The notes beneath the pieces are model-generated. The model searched no databases. It had not been told where the DNA came from and saw only the letters and a list, made by a program, of their open reading frames with translations. Both the position numbers and the translations under genes were made by a program. Source: Deltaproteobacteria bacterium (lineage in GTDB: Bacteria > Myxococcota > JACPTQ01). Taken from it: a DNA stretch of 64,000 bases. Shown piece after piece: positions 35,111 to 45,414 of this stretch. The stretch covers positions 1 to 64,000 of the forward strand of contig JACPTQ010000009.1 in NCBI GenBank assembly GCA_016192705.1, read 5' to 3'. Numbering within the stretch: the stretch's first letter is position 1; each line of letters starts with the position of its first letter.

Positions 35111-37011
35111 GAATCGCCTGCAAATAATAACCGCGCGGGGATGCGGATTCCATACTGGCGGCGCCAAAGCTCGAACATCGTCAGCGCGAAGACACGGTGC
35201 GCATTCGACCGACCCCGTCGCTGCCCTTTGAGCAACCTCTGAATCGCGCGCGGCTCGAACACGTTTGGGTCGGCTTCGGCCAGAACCGAAGTAAAAAAAT
35301 CTCCCCAGTCTCCCTTGAGCCATTCGCCGAGTGGCATTGTGAACCCTTGTTTGCGCGTCAGGTCGAGACTCGGCGGAAGGTGGCGGCCAGCGAGCTGACG
35401 GAGCAGAATCTTTCTTTTCCACGTCGTCGCACGAAATGGGTCGGGCAAATCACGGAACGCAAACTCGACCAACCGATGGTCCAGGAACGGTGCGCGGTAT
35501 TCAAGCGAATAAAGCATCGTCGCGCGATCCACTTTGACCAAGTAATCGTCGACGAGGAGCGATCGGAAGTCGAGGCGCGTCGCCTGCTGCAAAGCCGAAA
35601 GCGCCGGCTCGACATGCGTCGCGAGGGCTTCCTCGGCGCGGACAAAGCTCGATTTCCTGCTTCCCAAAAGAGGCGACAAATCATCGCGGGAGGCACGATC
35701 GAAATAGAGGTTGTTGTGAACAAGGCTCTCGCGCAGCCCCCCGGCGAGTCCGACGAGAAAGTTTCGACCCCGGGTGCCCAGCGGCGTCAATCGGCGCGAG
35801 ATTTCCGCGATGCGGTCAAGTACACCGACCGGTGCGAATCGGCGAAGCTGCTCCGCGATTTGGACCCGGTTGTATTGCGGGTAGCCTCCAAACAGCTCGT
35901 CGCCGCCGTCGCCGCCCAAGACGACTTTGCAGTGCTGCGACACCAGCCGCGAGATAAGTGCCGTCGGGACGATGGCGTGGTCGGCGATCGGTTCATCGTA
36001 TTGACGGGCCAGCGTTTCAAGAAAGGGGACTTCGCAGGGTCCTACTTCGAGCTCCGTGTGATCGGTTTCAAAATGCTCGGCGACGATCCGCGCGTACGGG
36101 CCTTCGTCGAAACGAGGATGTCCCGTAAACCTCGCGGTGAAACTCTTGACCAGCTTCGACGAATGTCGGGCGGCCAGCGCGACGAGCAACGACGAATCGA
36201 CGCCCCCCGACAACAAGATCGAAACCGGAACATCGGCGACAAGCCGACGACGAATCGAATCGGCGAGAAGAGACTCCGTCCGCTCGAGCAACTCGTCCGC
36301 GGTGTATTTCGCGCTGGGGTTCGACGCGGGCAGATTCCAATATCGCCACACGCGAAGCGACGCGTTTTCAATGTCGTAAATGGCCGCGTGCCCCTGGGGC
36401 AGCTTCTTGATGCCGCGGAGCATTGAACGATCGCCCCCAACATACCCGTACGCGAGGTAGTGATCGAAGGATTGAACGTCGAGGTCACGCGGTAAAGCCG
36501 GGTCGGCCAAGAGTGCCTTTAGCTCCGAAGCAAACACAAACTTCCCGTTACCGAAAAAATAAAAGAACGGCTTTTCGCCCGCACGATCGCGCGCCACAAA
36601 CACACGGTTTTGTTCGGCGTCGTAAAGCGCGAATGCGAACATTCCGTTGAGCCGGTCGAGGCAATCGACACCCCATTCACGATAGGCGACGAGAATGACC
36701 TCGGTGTCGCACCGACTTCGAAACGAATGCCCGCAACCCTCAAGCTCGCCGCGAAGATCCTGATGATTATAAATCTCGCCATTGAAAACGATGGTGAGAT
36801 GCCCCGACGAATCCGACATCGGTTGGTGCCCGGCCGGCGACAGATCAACGATGGCGAGCCGCTGGTGTGCGAGGCCGACGTGGCGTCGGGGCGATAGGAA
36901 GATGCCGTTGTCGTCGGGGCCGCGGTGCCGCATCGTGTCGGCCATCGTCGACAACAGGCGATCGCCATTTTCTATTGGGGTCGTCGAGACGATGCCGCAA
37001 ATTCCACACAT
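35107..37011 (-). CDS. asnB: Asparagine synthase-like glutamine amidotransferase
   Basis: 634 aa from the ATG at 37011, chosen because it puts the catalytic Cys at position 2 (MCGICGIV). The N-terminal Ntn glutaminase domain contains HRGPDDNGIF, AIVDLSPAG, FNGEIYNH and RCDTEV. The C-terminal AMP-forming synthetase domain has the PP-loop LLSGGVDSSLLVAL and GGDGGDELFGGYPQY. In polysaccharide clusters such proteins are thought to amidate uronic acids or related sugars; true asparagine synthesis is also possible. It lies 7 bases downstream of a glycosyltransferase gene. A second copy is transcribed divergently at 38.3 kb. Confidence 0.92.
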   Translation of the reverse strand: MCGICGIVSTTPIENGDRLLSTMADTMRHRGPDDNGIFLSPRRHVGLAHQRLAIVDLSPAGHQPMSDSSGHLTIVFNGEIYNHQDLRGELEGCGHSFRSRCDTEVILVAYREWGVDCLDRLNGMFAFALYDAEQNRVFVARDRAGEKPFFYFFGNGKFVFASELKALLADPALPRDLDVQSFDHYLAYGYVGGDRSMLRGIKKLPQGHAAIYDIENASLRVWRYWNLPASNPSAKYTADELLERTESLLADSIRRRLVADVPVSILLSGGVDSSLLVALAARHSSKLVKSFTARFTGHPRFDEGPYARIVAEHFETDHTELEVGPCEVPFLETLARQYDEPIADHAIVPTALISRLVSQHCKVVLGGDGGDELFGGYPQYNRVQIAEQLRRFAPVGVLDRIAEISRRLTPLGTRGRNFLVGLAGGLRESLVHNNLYFDRASRDDLSPLLGSRKSSFVRAEEALATHVEPALSALQQATRLDFRSLLVDDYLVKVDRATMLYSLEYRAPFLDHRLVEFAFRDLPDPFRATTWKRKILLRQLAGRHLPPSLDLTRKQGFTMPLGEWLKGDWGDFFTSVLAEADPNVFEPRAIQRLLKGQRRGRSNAHRVFALTMFELWRRQYGIRIPARLLFAGDS

Positions 37012-37018
37012 CGTCGCG

Positions 37019-38125
37019 CTACCGTGCCCGGCCGACTCGGCGTCGCGACCGCTCAAGCACCGCCGCATAGACCTTCTCGTATTCGTTCGCGACCGACGCG
37101 ACCGACCACGAACTCGTCTTCTCCTTCGCAACGGCCGCGCGCCGCTTCGCCGCGACACGGTCGTTGAGCACGTTCTTTAGCGCCAGGGCGATCGCGTGAG
37201 GATCGTGCGGATTCACGAGCAGCGCGGACTCCGCGTTCAGAAAACTGCGGTGCGCGGGGATATCCGAAACCACCAGCGGACATTCGCACGCCATCGCTTC
37301 CAGCACGGCGTTCGGTTGCCCCTCAAGAAAACTCACCGACACGAAAGCGTCCGCACGCTTCATGTGGGGCCAAATATCAGCGATATAGCCTGGGCAAACA
37401 ATCCGGCTCGATAGCCCTCGCGCACCTATCCACGCTTTCACCGCCCCAAGTTCCGGCCCGTCGCCGCAAAGCATAACGGACACGGTTGAATCGGCAAGCA
37501 GGTGCTCGAGCGCGCTGAGTAAGTTCGATAAGTTCTTGTGTGGGTGAAACCGCCCGGCGGACAGGACCACTTTCTGTTCGGATGCGATACCCAAAAATCC
37601 GTCCTTCCACGGCACCGTATTTTCGATTTCAGAAAGTGGCACCGCGTTCGTTATGAGAAAGCGTTTCTGCGGAAATGGCTGCGATTGCCAATAGGCGATT
37701 CCCCCTTGGGAATTCGCGACGACCGCCGCCGCACTTACCGCCACCACTCGGCGCACCAAACTCTTAACAAATTCTGGGTGACCCTCAAGGTTGGTTGGTT
37801 CTCGCAAAACCCACGGAATTCTGTTGACCGCTGCCGCCAACCCGCCAAGGATATCCATCTGAAGCATCCACGTCTGGATCACGTCGATTTCCGATTCTGA
37901 GATGGTCTTCTGGATCTGGAAGAGCAGTCGGGGATCGTAGTTGTTGCGGCGTGATAGCTGCGTGGCTCTAATGCCTGCTTCTAAGAGCGGCTGCGGGTTA
38001 CTCCCGGCCGACGTGAAACACACATGAACCTCGTGTCCGCGGCGCGCCATTTCGGGGGCAATGAGACTCAACTGCCGTTCTGCGCCGCCGCCGGAAAGCG
38101 ACGGGATCAAAAAAAGCAAGCGCAT
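37019..38125 (-). CDS. Family 4 glycosyltransferase
   Basis: 368 aa. It begins MRLLFLIPSLSGGGAERQLS, the classical GT4 start with a glycine loop. The C-terminal Rossmann half has VVLSAGRFHPHKN, MLCGDGPELG and the EX7E motif FLEGQPNAVLEAMACECP. First gene of a minus-strand operon that continues with the asparagine synthase-like, methyltransferase and second glycosyltransferase genes. It is divergent from the plus-strand asparagine synthase-like gene, with 129 bases between the starts, the probable promoter region for both. Confidence 0.9.
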   Translation of the reverse strand: MRLLFLIPSLSGGGAERQLSLIAPEMARRGHEVHVCFTSAGSNPQPLLEAGIRATQLSRRNNYDPRLLFQIQKTISESEIDVIQTWMLQMDILGGLAAAVNRIPWVLREPTNLEGHPEFVKSLVRRVVAVSAAAVVANSQGGIAYWQSQPFPQKRFLITNAVPLSEIENTVPWKDGFLGIASEQKVVLSAGRFHPHKNLSNLLSALEHLLADSTVSVMLCGDGPELGAVKAWIGARGLSSRIVCPGYIADIWPHMKRADAFVSVSFLEGQPNAVLEAMACECPLVVSDIPAHRSFLNAESALLVNPHDPHAIALALKNVLNDRVAAKRRAAVAKEKTSSWSVASVANEYEKVYAAVLERSRRRVGRAR

Positions 38126-38254
38126 TGGCTGCGAGTATCGCAGACCCGCTCAATGACACAAGAGTTCGACCACAACACGACGATCCACCGATTTGACGTT
38201 GGCATCCTAACCGTCTCTAATCGATGTGGCTGCGTGGAGGCGCATCGCAGAATC

Positions 38255-40144
38255 GTGTGTGGGATTTGTGGAAAACTCGATTTTCGCGGAGGCGCCGTAT
38301 CGCCGGCACTTATCGAGAAAATGTCGAACACCCTTGTGCACCGTGGACCTGACGACGCGGGCGTCTACACCGCGCCCTTCATCGGCCTTGGGCAACGCCG
38401 CCTCTCGATCATCGACTTGCGCCCGAGCGCAACGGCGCCCCTCTCGAATGAAGACGGCACGGTTTGGGTGGTCTTCAATGGCGAAATCTACAACTACCGC
38501 GAGTTGCGCGCGGCCCTTCGCGAGCAGGGGCACGCGTTTCGCACCGAGAGCGACACCGAAGTCATCGTTCACCTTTACGAGGAGCATGGGACCGCGTGCG
38601 TTACGAAAATGCGCGGAATGTTCGCGTTCGCAGTTTGGGACGCACCGCGGAAACTGCTCTTCTGTGCGCGGGATCGATTTGGGAAGAAGCCGTTTTGTTA
38701 CGCGCGCACCGAGCGAGCCTTTGTTTTCGGCTCGGAGATCAAGGCGATCTTGGCGGACCCCGATGTGCACGTCCTACCGGATTACGGGGCGATCGACAGC
38801 TACCTCGCACTCCAATACGTGCCAAGTCCGCAGACCGCCTTCAAAGGAATCAAAAAACTGCCCCCGGCTCACTTCCTCACATGCACCGCAAACGGCGACG
38901 TGCGCGTCGAGCGATACTGGGAGCCGCCCGCATTTCGCGCGCCGATAAGAGCCGATCCGGTCGAAATCGAATCCGAGATTGTGCGTCGGCTGCGCGAGGC
39001 GGTGCGCGCGCGACTCATCTCGGACGTTCCACTGGGAGCGTTCTTGAGCGGCGGCATCGACTCTGCTGCGGTCGTCGCGCTTATGGCGGCTGAGGGCGGC
39101 GCCCCCGTCAAGACGTTTTCGATCGGCATCGACGATGCCGCGAACAACGAGGTCCCGTTTGCGCGCCTCATCGCCGAACGTTACCAAACCGAACACCACG
39201 AATTGATGGTAACAGCCGGCATCAAGGATCTGCTCCCAAAACTCGTGTGGCATTACAACGAGCCGTTTGCCGATTCGTCCGCAATACCGACCTATTACGT
39301 CGCGGAAATGACGCGCCGAAATGTAACGGTGGCCTTGAGCGGCGACGGCGGCGACGAAGTTTTCGGCGGCTACGCGAGTTATGGCAACACGCTTGCTTGG
39401 GGCGCCGCCGACATCGTTCCGCGCGGACTGCGACGCCCGCTCGGATTCGGAATGAGCCGCATCCTCGATCGTCTTCCGTACAGCAACCTTGGAAGCCGAG
39501 TGTCGCGCGGAGTTGCCCTGTTGGCGGCCGATGTCAACGAGCGGTTTGTGCAAAGCACCCAAGTTTTCAAGCCAAGCGAGCGCCGCACCCTGTACACGCC
39601 TGAATTCAAGACACGCCTCGCCGAATGCAATGACCGCACCGTCACGGCGTTACCGTATCGAGCGGACGACGACGCGCTCGACTGGATGATGCGCCACGAC
39701 CAACATTACTATCTGCCGGATTGCCTCATGACGAAGGTCGATATCGCCGCGATGGCAAACAGCCTCGAAGTTCGCTGCCCGTTCCTCGACCACGCGTTCG
39801 TCGAGTTCGCGGCAACGATTCCGCCACGACTCAAGCGCGACGCGACCGGCGGCAAAGCAATCCTAAGGCGCGCCCTCGCGTCGCTCTTACCGGACGCAAC
39901 CTTGACGCGAAAAAAAACCGGTTTTGGCATCCCGCTCGCGGCGTGGCTTCGCAGCCCCTTGCTCCCGATGATGAAGGAGACCCTGCTCGGCGAACGCTGC
40001 CTTCGACGCGGTTTGTTCGAACGCCGCTTTCTCGAGCGCATGGTCGCCGAACACGCCTCCGGCGCCCGCGATTGGTCGACGCGCCTTTGGGCACTCCTCT
40101 TCCTTGAGCTTTGGTTTCAGATGTGGATTGATCGGCGCGGATAG
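38255..40144 (+). CDS. asnB: Asparagine synthase-like glutamine amidotransferase, second copy
   Basis: 629 aa from a GTG at 38255, which places the catalytic Cys second (MCGICGKLDF); the frame is open to 38024, but nothing there belongs to the family. The glutaminase domain has HRGPDDAGVY, SIIDLRPSAT and FNGEIYNYRE. The synthetase domain has FLSGGIDSAAVVALM, SGDGGDEVFGGYASY and KVDIAAMANSLEVRCPFLD. It is clearly diverged from the copy at 35.1 kb (for example GID versus GVD in the PP-loop), so it is not a recent duplicate. It is followed on the same strand by an FkbM-type methyltransferase. Confidence 0.91.
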   Translation: MCGICGKLDFRGGAVSPALIEKMSNTLVHRGPDDAGVYTAPFIGLGQRRLSIIDLRPSATAPLSNEDGTVWVVFNGEIYNYRELRAALREQGHAFRTESDTEVIVHLYEEHGTACVTKMRGMFAFAVWDAPRKLLFCARDRFGKKPFCYARTERAFVFGSEIKAILADPDVHVLPDYGAIDSYLALQYVPSPQTAFKGIKKLPPAHFLTCTANGDVRVERYWEPPAFRAPIRADPVEIESEIVRRLREAVRARLISDVPLGAFLSGGIDSAAVVALMAAEGGAPVKTFSIGIDDAANNEVPFARLIAERYQTEHHELMVTAGIKDLLPKLVWHYNEPFADSSAIPTYYVAEMTRRNVTVALSGDGGDEVFGGYASYGNTLAWGAADIVPRGLRRPLGFGMSRILDRLPYSNLGSRVSRGVALLAADVNERFVQSTQVFKPSERRTLYTPEFKTRLAECNDRTVTALPYRADDDALDWMMRHDQHYYLPDCLMTKVDIAAMANSLEVRCPFLDHAFVEFAATIPPRLKRDATGGKAILRRALASLLPDATLTRKKTGFGIPLAAWLRSPLLPMMKETLLGERCLRRGLFERRFLERMVAEHASGARDWSTRLWALLFLELWFQMWIDRRG

Positions 40145-40190
40145 CTGCCAAGTTGACTCGGGCAATTCAGCGTCCTATCGTTCCGACCTC

Positions 40191-41024
40191 ATGCTGAGCC
40201 TCTTCAAGCCTTACGTCGAACGCTACCCCGCGATCGCGAACACCTACCGCAGACTCCGCGCTTTTTGGTCGTCGCGTAACCGGCGGCTACGAACAACGGC
40301 CGCCGGATTTCAGCTTATCGGCGATGACTCAATGGCTGACGGCAGTTTCGAGCCGGACGAAACAATACTCGTCCAGAACAACATCGGAAGCTACGACGTA
40401 TTCGTCGACGTCGGTGCCCACGTCGGTTTTTTCACTTGCCTTGCCGGCTCCCGTGGCCGGCGCACGGTATCAGTCGAACCCTGCACGGACAACTTGACGC
40501 TTCTATACAAGAATCTCGTTGCCAATGGTCTCGATCACGCCGAGGTCTTCCCGGTGGGCATTGCCGCTGAGCCGGGCCTACGAGTCCTTTACGGTGGGGG
40601 TACGGGCGCTTCTGTCGTACCCGGATGGGCTGGCGCCTCGTTGCAGTACGCCCGCGTAATCCCGGTCACCACACTCGACACGCTGCTCAGCGGCCGATTC
40701 GAATCTCGCCGGCTCTTCGTGAAAATAGATATCGAGGGTGGCGAATTCGACGCTCTGCGAGGTGCAAGCGAGACACTCTCCCGATCGCCACATCCCACGT
40801 GGCTCGTGGAGATCTGCCTCGCAGAACACTGGCCCCGCGGGCAAACCCCGCACTTCCGCGAGGTGTTCGAGGTCTTCTGGCATCACGGTTATCAAGCGCG
40901 GACGCTCGACGCTGCTCGTCAGATCGTCACGTCAGACGATATCTCCCGGTGGGTAAAAACCAACCGGCGTGGTTTCGGAACCCATAACTTCGTTTTCACA
41001 GATCCGAACCACGTACTTCTGTAA
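40191..41024 (+). CDS. FkbM-family methyltransferase
   Basis: 277 aa from the ATG at 40191 (MLSLFKPYVERYP); the earlier frame overlaps the asparagine-synthase-like gene. SAM-binding motif VFVDVGAHVGFFTCLAG, VSVEPCTDN, and the FkbM-typical LFVKIDIEGGEFDALRGA followed by VEICLAEH. It probably O-methylates a sugar of the surface glycan. It starts 46 bases after the amidotransferase and is probably co-transcribed. A lower-GC block of minus-strand genes begins right after it. Confidence 0.88.
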   Translation: MLSLFKPYVERYPAIANTYRRLRAFWSSRNRRLRTTAAGFQLIGDDSMADGSFEPDETILVQNNIGSYDVFVDVGAHVGFFTCLAGSRGRRTVSVEPCTDNLTLLYKNLVANGLDHAEVFPVGIAAEPGLRVLYGGGTGASVVPGWAGASLQYARVIPVTTLDTLLSGRFESRRLFVKIDIEGGEFDALRGASETLSRSPHPTWLVEICLAEHWPRGQTPHFREVFEVFWHHGYQARTLDAARQIVTSDDISRWVKTNRRGFGTHNFVFTDPNHVLL

Positions 41025-41295
41025 ACCAGCGAAAAAGTAACCGCCGTAACGCGTTCCCGCTGTTCTCTCGATTTCCGACCGCTTCTCTTCCCCCGGGGCT
41101 TGGGCGTCGCCTGATCGGCCGGAGGATAATGTTCACAAACCTCGGCAACGGAATCCCACACTTACTGTTTCGTCATCGCGAAGATTCCGCATCCGAAAAG
41201 ATCCGATCGTCGAACGAATCGTCTTTTGCATGTCGGGTCCAAAGACCTGAAACGAGGTCTGGATGTTCCGAAGCTGGTGTCTCATTGCGTTTCCA
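41025..41295. other. Gap between convergent genes; nothing recognised
   Basis: 271 bases between the FkbM and flippase stops. Both strands were read in all frames. Only short frames without recognisable motifs appear, and no terminator-like GC hairpin with a T run was seen. Its place at the edge of a lower-GC block makes it a possible recombination junction. Confidence 0.4.
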
Positions 41296-42609
41296 TCACT
41301 GGCTCTTGGGTCGTACTAAGGTACTCGAACAGAGACCGGCTGAAGCCCTCCTCCGGTAGACGATTAGACCCGCGATCGTCAAAAACACGGTTGCGACAAA
41401 GAACCGAAAAACCTCTCCACCACCGACGCCTATGACGCCAGCCTTGGGAACCACCACTACGCACACAAGCAGCATCGCCACAAAACTGACAACCGTGTTC
41501 AGCAGTTGAAGTCGGAATGCACGCGCCGCTGATACTACCAGAGTACCGTGGGTAGAAAGCGTTCCGATGGTCAGCGCCACCGCCAACAAGACGAGAGGCT
41601 GAGCGGCTGATTCGTATTCGGGAGTGAAAAGCAGGCTGATCAACGGGGCACCAAAGAGGAAACAGGTGAGAGTAAAAAGCACACTGCCGGCCACTTGCAC
41701 AGCGGTTACCTTGATCGCCAAGCGGTTAAACGCAGACATCTGTCCATCTTGAAAATAGCGTGCGGCGCGAGCAAGCGTCCCCTGGCTCACTCCGCTCATG
41801 AACACCCCGATGACGGTTAATGGCATCATGGCGACGGAATAGATCGCGACGGATTCTACGCCATGGTAACGATCAAGAAAGTAGCGCGGGAGATTTGTCG
41901 CCAGAGTGCCGACTGCGCCACCAAGCGCCAGCGGAAACGCTGTCCAAATCAGTCGACGAAGGGAAGCCGGATTGCGCACAAGAAATTGTTCACCGCCTCT
42001 CCCCAGCCGCCTTTGCACGCCAAGGTCATACAAGAGTGTCGCGGCGTGTGCGCCGGCAAAGCCTGCGACGGCCCAAAGAAGACTACCAGTCGTCCAGAAA
42101 AGGACAAGAAGCAACGCCAACGTGGTGATTCCCCTGGTGATCTGTCCAATCGCGGCGAGGTCTATTCGCTCGGACTGCTGCATTCTTCCTTGAAGAACAT
42201 CGCTTATCGACTCGAAACTCTTCGCGAGTCCCACGAGCAATATGATCCAAGGAGAATCTGTAAAACCCACCGCCGCGATAATCGCAATCGCTGGGAGAGC
42301 AGCCGCCGTCAGGACTAATCGACACCAAAGGTAATTGCCGAAACAGAACTGATGTTGGGCGTCAGTTACCAGGACCTGCCTCAACTGCATTTGGCTAAAA
42401 ATGATAACGGGCGAGACCACGGCGAGCGCGAGTGAAAACTCCCCAACAATTTTCCTGCTGCCGATCTTTGCCAGAATCATGAGGGTCGCCATTTGACAAA
42501 CCAGGTAAACCCCATTCCCAAGCGTTGCCCAAAGAACACTGGAACGAAGACTCATGGGGCGCGATCGTTTCTCGTCGCCCTCCTTGGATTCAAGCGGCAT
42601 ACGGCTCAC
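41296..42609 (-). CDS. Polysaccharide flippase (Wzx/MATE-like)
   Basis: 437 aa with 11-12 hydrophobic segments spread evenly. Possible starts are M1, M4 and M19 (MSLRSSVLWATLGNGVYLVC); the last begins at the first helix and is plausible. The pattern is that of the oligosaccharide flippase superfamily, with SQMQLRQVLVTDAQ after the second helix, as often seen in Wzx proteins. It would move lipid-linked repeat units across the inner membrane. Lower GC than neighbouring plus-strand genes. The C-terminal fragment of another flippase lies at 45.4 kb. Confidence 0.85.
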   Translation of the reverse strand: MSRMPLESKEGDEKRSRPMSLRSSVLWATLGNGVYLVCQMATLMILAKIGSRKIVGEFSLALAVVSPVIIFSQMQLRQVLVTDAQHQFCFGNYLWCRLVLTAAALPAIAIIAAVGFTDSPWIILLVGLAKSFESISDVLQGRMQQSERIDLAAIGQITRGITTLALLLVLFWTTGSLLWAVAGFAGAHAATLLYDLGVQRRLGRGGEQFLVRNPASLRRLIWTAFPLALGGAVGTLATNLPRYFLDRYHGVESVAIYSVAMMPLTVIGVFMSGVSQGTLARAARYFQDGQMSAFNRLAIKVTAVQVAGSVLFTLTCFLFGAPLISLLFTPEYESAAQPLVLLAVALTIGTLSTHGTLVVSAARAFRLQLLNTVVSFVAMLLVCVVVVPKAGVIGVGGGEVFRFFVATVFLTIAGLIVYRRRASAGLCSSTLVRPKSQ

Positions 42610-42725
42610 TCATGCCTTACAACCAGATGGATTATGCAAAACTCATATGCCACGAGCAGCGGCGCGTGTTCCTGATCCGGACACGGTTTCGGTTTTCCTG
42701 CGCACGTACCATCCTTAAGCTGGAA

Positions 42726-43619
42726 TCATCTGGCGCGGTTGCTCCGCTCGTGTAATGGTCCAGGGAGCATGCGCTCGAACACGAATTCGTTGTTGCCCAT
42801 TCCGCCTCCGACAGATTTCAGTTTTCGCAACGCAAATCCTCGCTCCCGGAGAAAATCAAGCACCTGATCAGGTCTCGCCACCTCGAATGGATACCCGCCA
42901 AGCCAGTCGACCCAATCATGGACCATGGACATACCACGAGTTTTCTTATAGTTGGCATAGCGCCGCAGGGGTGAGCGCCACTTCACGATGTCTCCGGCTA
43001 TTCCGGCGAGGAAGAAGTAAGGAAAAAACACAGCCGGTACGAGCGCTCTACCAAGAGGCCCGGAACAGTATACCTGCTTCACATGAGTCCAGACGCGCGA
43101 GCGCCAACCCTGATCGTTATAAAGGCCGATGAAGAGCCTAGCGCCCGGCCCAACACGCGCGGCGACGTTTTCGATCGACTTCCACATCGCGCCAGTGTGG
43201 TGGAGCACGCCCCATGAGTACACGACGTCGAACTGCCCAAGTGAACTCATGAAGTCCTCGTCGAGAAGGGAACCTTGTTCAATCAACCAGTCCGGATCAT
43301 TTGGACAGTACTGAGTCCAAAGCTCGCGAGTGCATGCAACGGATTGCGGATCGTAGTCGAACGATCTGACACGGGCGCCAAGTCGCCGGGCGGCTAGAGA
43401 GAAAAGCCCGCTGCCCGAACCAGCGTCAAGGAATATCCGGCCCCGAAGGTCATCGACCTCGAGCATGGATCGCAGTGAGCGCTCAGCCTCGGCGATATGG
43501 TCTTCAGTGAGATGGTCGAGGAAGGCACGCCAGTTCTTGCCGAACTCGAAGCGCCTGCCGCACGAAACCTCCTGCGCGTGTTTCTCGCTCAGCGTCGGAG
43601 TCTGGTTTCCGCGGGTCAT
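42726..43619 (-). CDS. Class I SAM-dependent methyltransferase
   Basis: 297 aa. SAM motif IFLDAGSGSGLFSLAARRLGA, acidic RSFDYDPQSVAC and FDVVYSWGVLHHTGAMW. The C-terminal half has the segment MSMVHDWVDWLGGYPFEVA and ends near GGGMGNNEFVFER, a pattern seen in methyltransferases of O-antigen or capsule clusters. The start overlaps the stop of the carbamoyltransferase by 4 bases (ATGA), so the two are translated together and may act on the same sugar. Confidence 0.87.
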   Translation of the reverse strand: MTRGNQTPTLSEKHAQEVSCGRRFEFGKNWRAFLDHLTEDHIAEAERSLRSMLEVDDLRGRIFLDAGSGSGLFSLAARRLGARVRSFDYDPQSVACTRELWTQYCPNDPDWLIEQGSLLDEDFMSSLGQFDVVYSWGVLHHTGAMWKSIENVAARVGPGARLFIGLYNDQGWRSRVWTHVKQVYCSGPLGRALVPAVFFPYFFLAGIAGDIVKWRSPLRRYANYKKTRGMSMVHDWVDWLGGYPFEVARPDQVLDFLRERGFALRKLKSVGGGMGNNEFVFERMLPGPLHERSNRAR

Positions 43620-45358
43620 GATGAACGCGTTTTCGTTAGCAGGAATGGCCCAATAGCGAGGTACTCAAGACCAGACCTATCAACAGTCGAAATTGCATCT
43701 TCGGGCGAGCACACGACAGGTTCTCCGTGAAGATTGAAGCTTGTGTTAAGACACCCCCCAACGCCTGTCCGCGCCTTAAACGTAGAGATAATCTCATGAA
43801 ACTCTGGATTGAACTGCGGTCGAACGCGTTGCGGTCGCAGCGTCTTGTCCATCGGATGGACGGCAGCGCACAAGTCGACTTGCGCTTCCGGCGTGCTGTC
43901 AAATGTGATGCACATGAAATCCGCGCTAATGCTCTTGGGATTTCGCACGTAACGCGAGAAATCCTCTGCAAGAATCGCCGGTGCAAATGGCATCCAGAAA
44001 TCGCGGCACTTGATGGCTTCGTTAATTACTTTCACATTACCACCATGTCGCGCGTCAGCGAGAATGGACCGATTGCCAAGAGCCCTCGCACCAAACTCCA
44101 TCCGTCCGCTACATCGCGCGACGACTTTGTTCTCGGCCAAAAGCTCGCCAACCGCGCGATTGATGTTCTCTGGGCGCGTGATCGCATAGCGCTCGAAAGC
44201 CCGGGTTTTCTCAAGGGTGGCAGTCACCTCCTCGTCGGAGTACGACCGCCCAAGATAGAGGTGCTCGAACGGCTTTAGCGGATGTCCTCCATCAAATTCA
44301 GCGGCTCCCCATGCGGCCGCACCAAGCGCGCAACTCTCATCGCCAGAAGATGGCATCACAATAATCCGATTCACCTCGGGCAATTCAGCAAGCTTTTGGC
44401 AGGCCTTCACGTTCATGAAGACGCCCCCTGCAACCGCGATATCGTGGCAATCTGTTTTCTTGACCCAATACCTTACCCACTCGATGATGAGGTCTTCGGT
44501 TAGTTGTTGGATCGCCCCGGAAATATTGTCGAAGCGCTGATAGCGAAAAAGTCGCTCCAACTCAGAAGCAAGATCGGAAAGCGCCGGTCGGCTTTCCCAT
44601 CGGCCGTGTTTGTTGATTCGCAACAGAATCTTCAGACGAACAAGGATCTCCTCGAAATACTGCCGTTTCGCGTACGGTGCCAATCCCATGACCTTAAACT
44701 CGTGTTCCAGCGCCTTCATTCCTAGGATCATCGTGGTATAGGCGTAGTAATAACCCAGCGAATGTTGTCTATCGACTTCGCTGAGCACGGCGAGTCGGCC
44801 ATCACCAAATCGACTTACGGTTGCGCACTTTTCGTCGCCTTCCCCGTCCAAGGTAAAAATCAACGCTTCCCTCCACACAACGATATTCGGTAACGGACTG
44901 AAAGCGTGGCACAAGTGGTGGTCAAGAAAAACAATCTTATCAGCTGGAATTCTGATCGCTCGGCTGAAATATGCAGTCGCCTCGGCGCGAAGGTTCTCTC
45001 GTCGCTCGTTGATCGCGCGCCGAAGATCGCCAATCCTCTTGTGGAGAGCTGAGCCGAGAATCCTTAACCTGAGAGGCTTACCGTCGGCAAAAGCCATGTG
45101 CGTGGCAGGCGGGCGCGATCTGAACGAATTGGCCTTCAAATCCAAGTAGCCATAAATGGACTTCTGAAAAAGGACGGCTCGGTCAATTGAATCCGGTGGA
45201 AGAACGTTCTGATAGACGTAATCCAAAGTGCGCTCAGGAAAACCGACACTATTCTTGATGCGATTGAAGCGCTCTTCGCTCTGACAGAACGTAATCCGGC
45301 CGTCCTGGATCAGGCAAACCGTAGCGTTGTGTCCATAGTCTAATCCCAAAATGTTCAT
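43616..45358 (-). CDS. NodU/CmcH-family carbamoyltransferase
   Basis: 580 aa, usual length. The N-terminal Kae1-like domain begins MNILGLDYGHNATVCLIQDG and has the metal-binding FLDHHLCHAFS and TLDGEGDEKCAT. The central motifs are VMGLAPYAK, VAGGVFMNVKA and SSGDESCALGAA. The C-terminal domain has GRMEFGARALGNRSILADAR and LNTSFNLHGEPVVC. It uses carbamoyl phosphate and ATP to O-carbamoylate a sugar hydroxyl. First gene of the lower-GC minus-strand group with the methyltransferase and, after a gap, the flippase. Confidence 0.93.
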   Translation of the reverse strand: MNILGLDYGHNATVCLIQDGRITFCQSEERFNRIKNSVGFPERTLDYVYQNVLPPDSIDRAVLFQKSIYGYLDLKANSFRSRPPATHMAFADGKPLRLRILGSALHKRIGDLRRAINERRENLRAEATAYFSRAIRIPADKIVFLDHHLCHAFSPLPNIVVWREALIFTLDGEGDEKCATVSRFGDGRLAVLSEVDRQHSLGYYYAYTTMILGMKALEHEFKVMGLAPYAKRQYFEEILVRLKILLRINKHGRWESRPALSDLASELERLFRYQRFDNISGAIQQLTEDLIIEWVRYWVKKTDCHDIAVAGGVFMNVKACQKLAELPEVNRIIVMPSSGDESCALGAAAWGAAEFDGGHPLKPFEHLYLGRSYSDEEVTATLEKTRAFERYAITRPENINRAVGELLAENKVVARCSGRMEFGARALGNRSILADARHGGNVKVINEAIKCRDFWMPFAPAILAEDFSRYVRNPKSISADFMCITFDSTPEAQVDLCAAVHPMDKTLRPQRVRPQFNPEFHEIISTFKARTGVGGCLNTSFNLHGEPVVCSPEDAISTVDRSGLEYLAIGPFLLTKTRSS

Positions 45359-45414
45359 TCAGTACCTCGCAGTTACCAAATTAGTTCGAGTCGATACGAC
45401 CTGCATCGAGTTAT

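Noticed and set aside
45359-45414. Insertion sequence at the flippase break
   Set aside because: No transposase frame, terminal inverted repeats or target duplication could be seen; only the junction remains.
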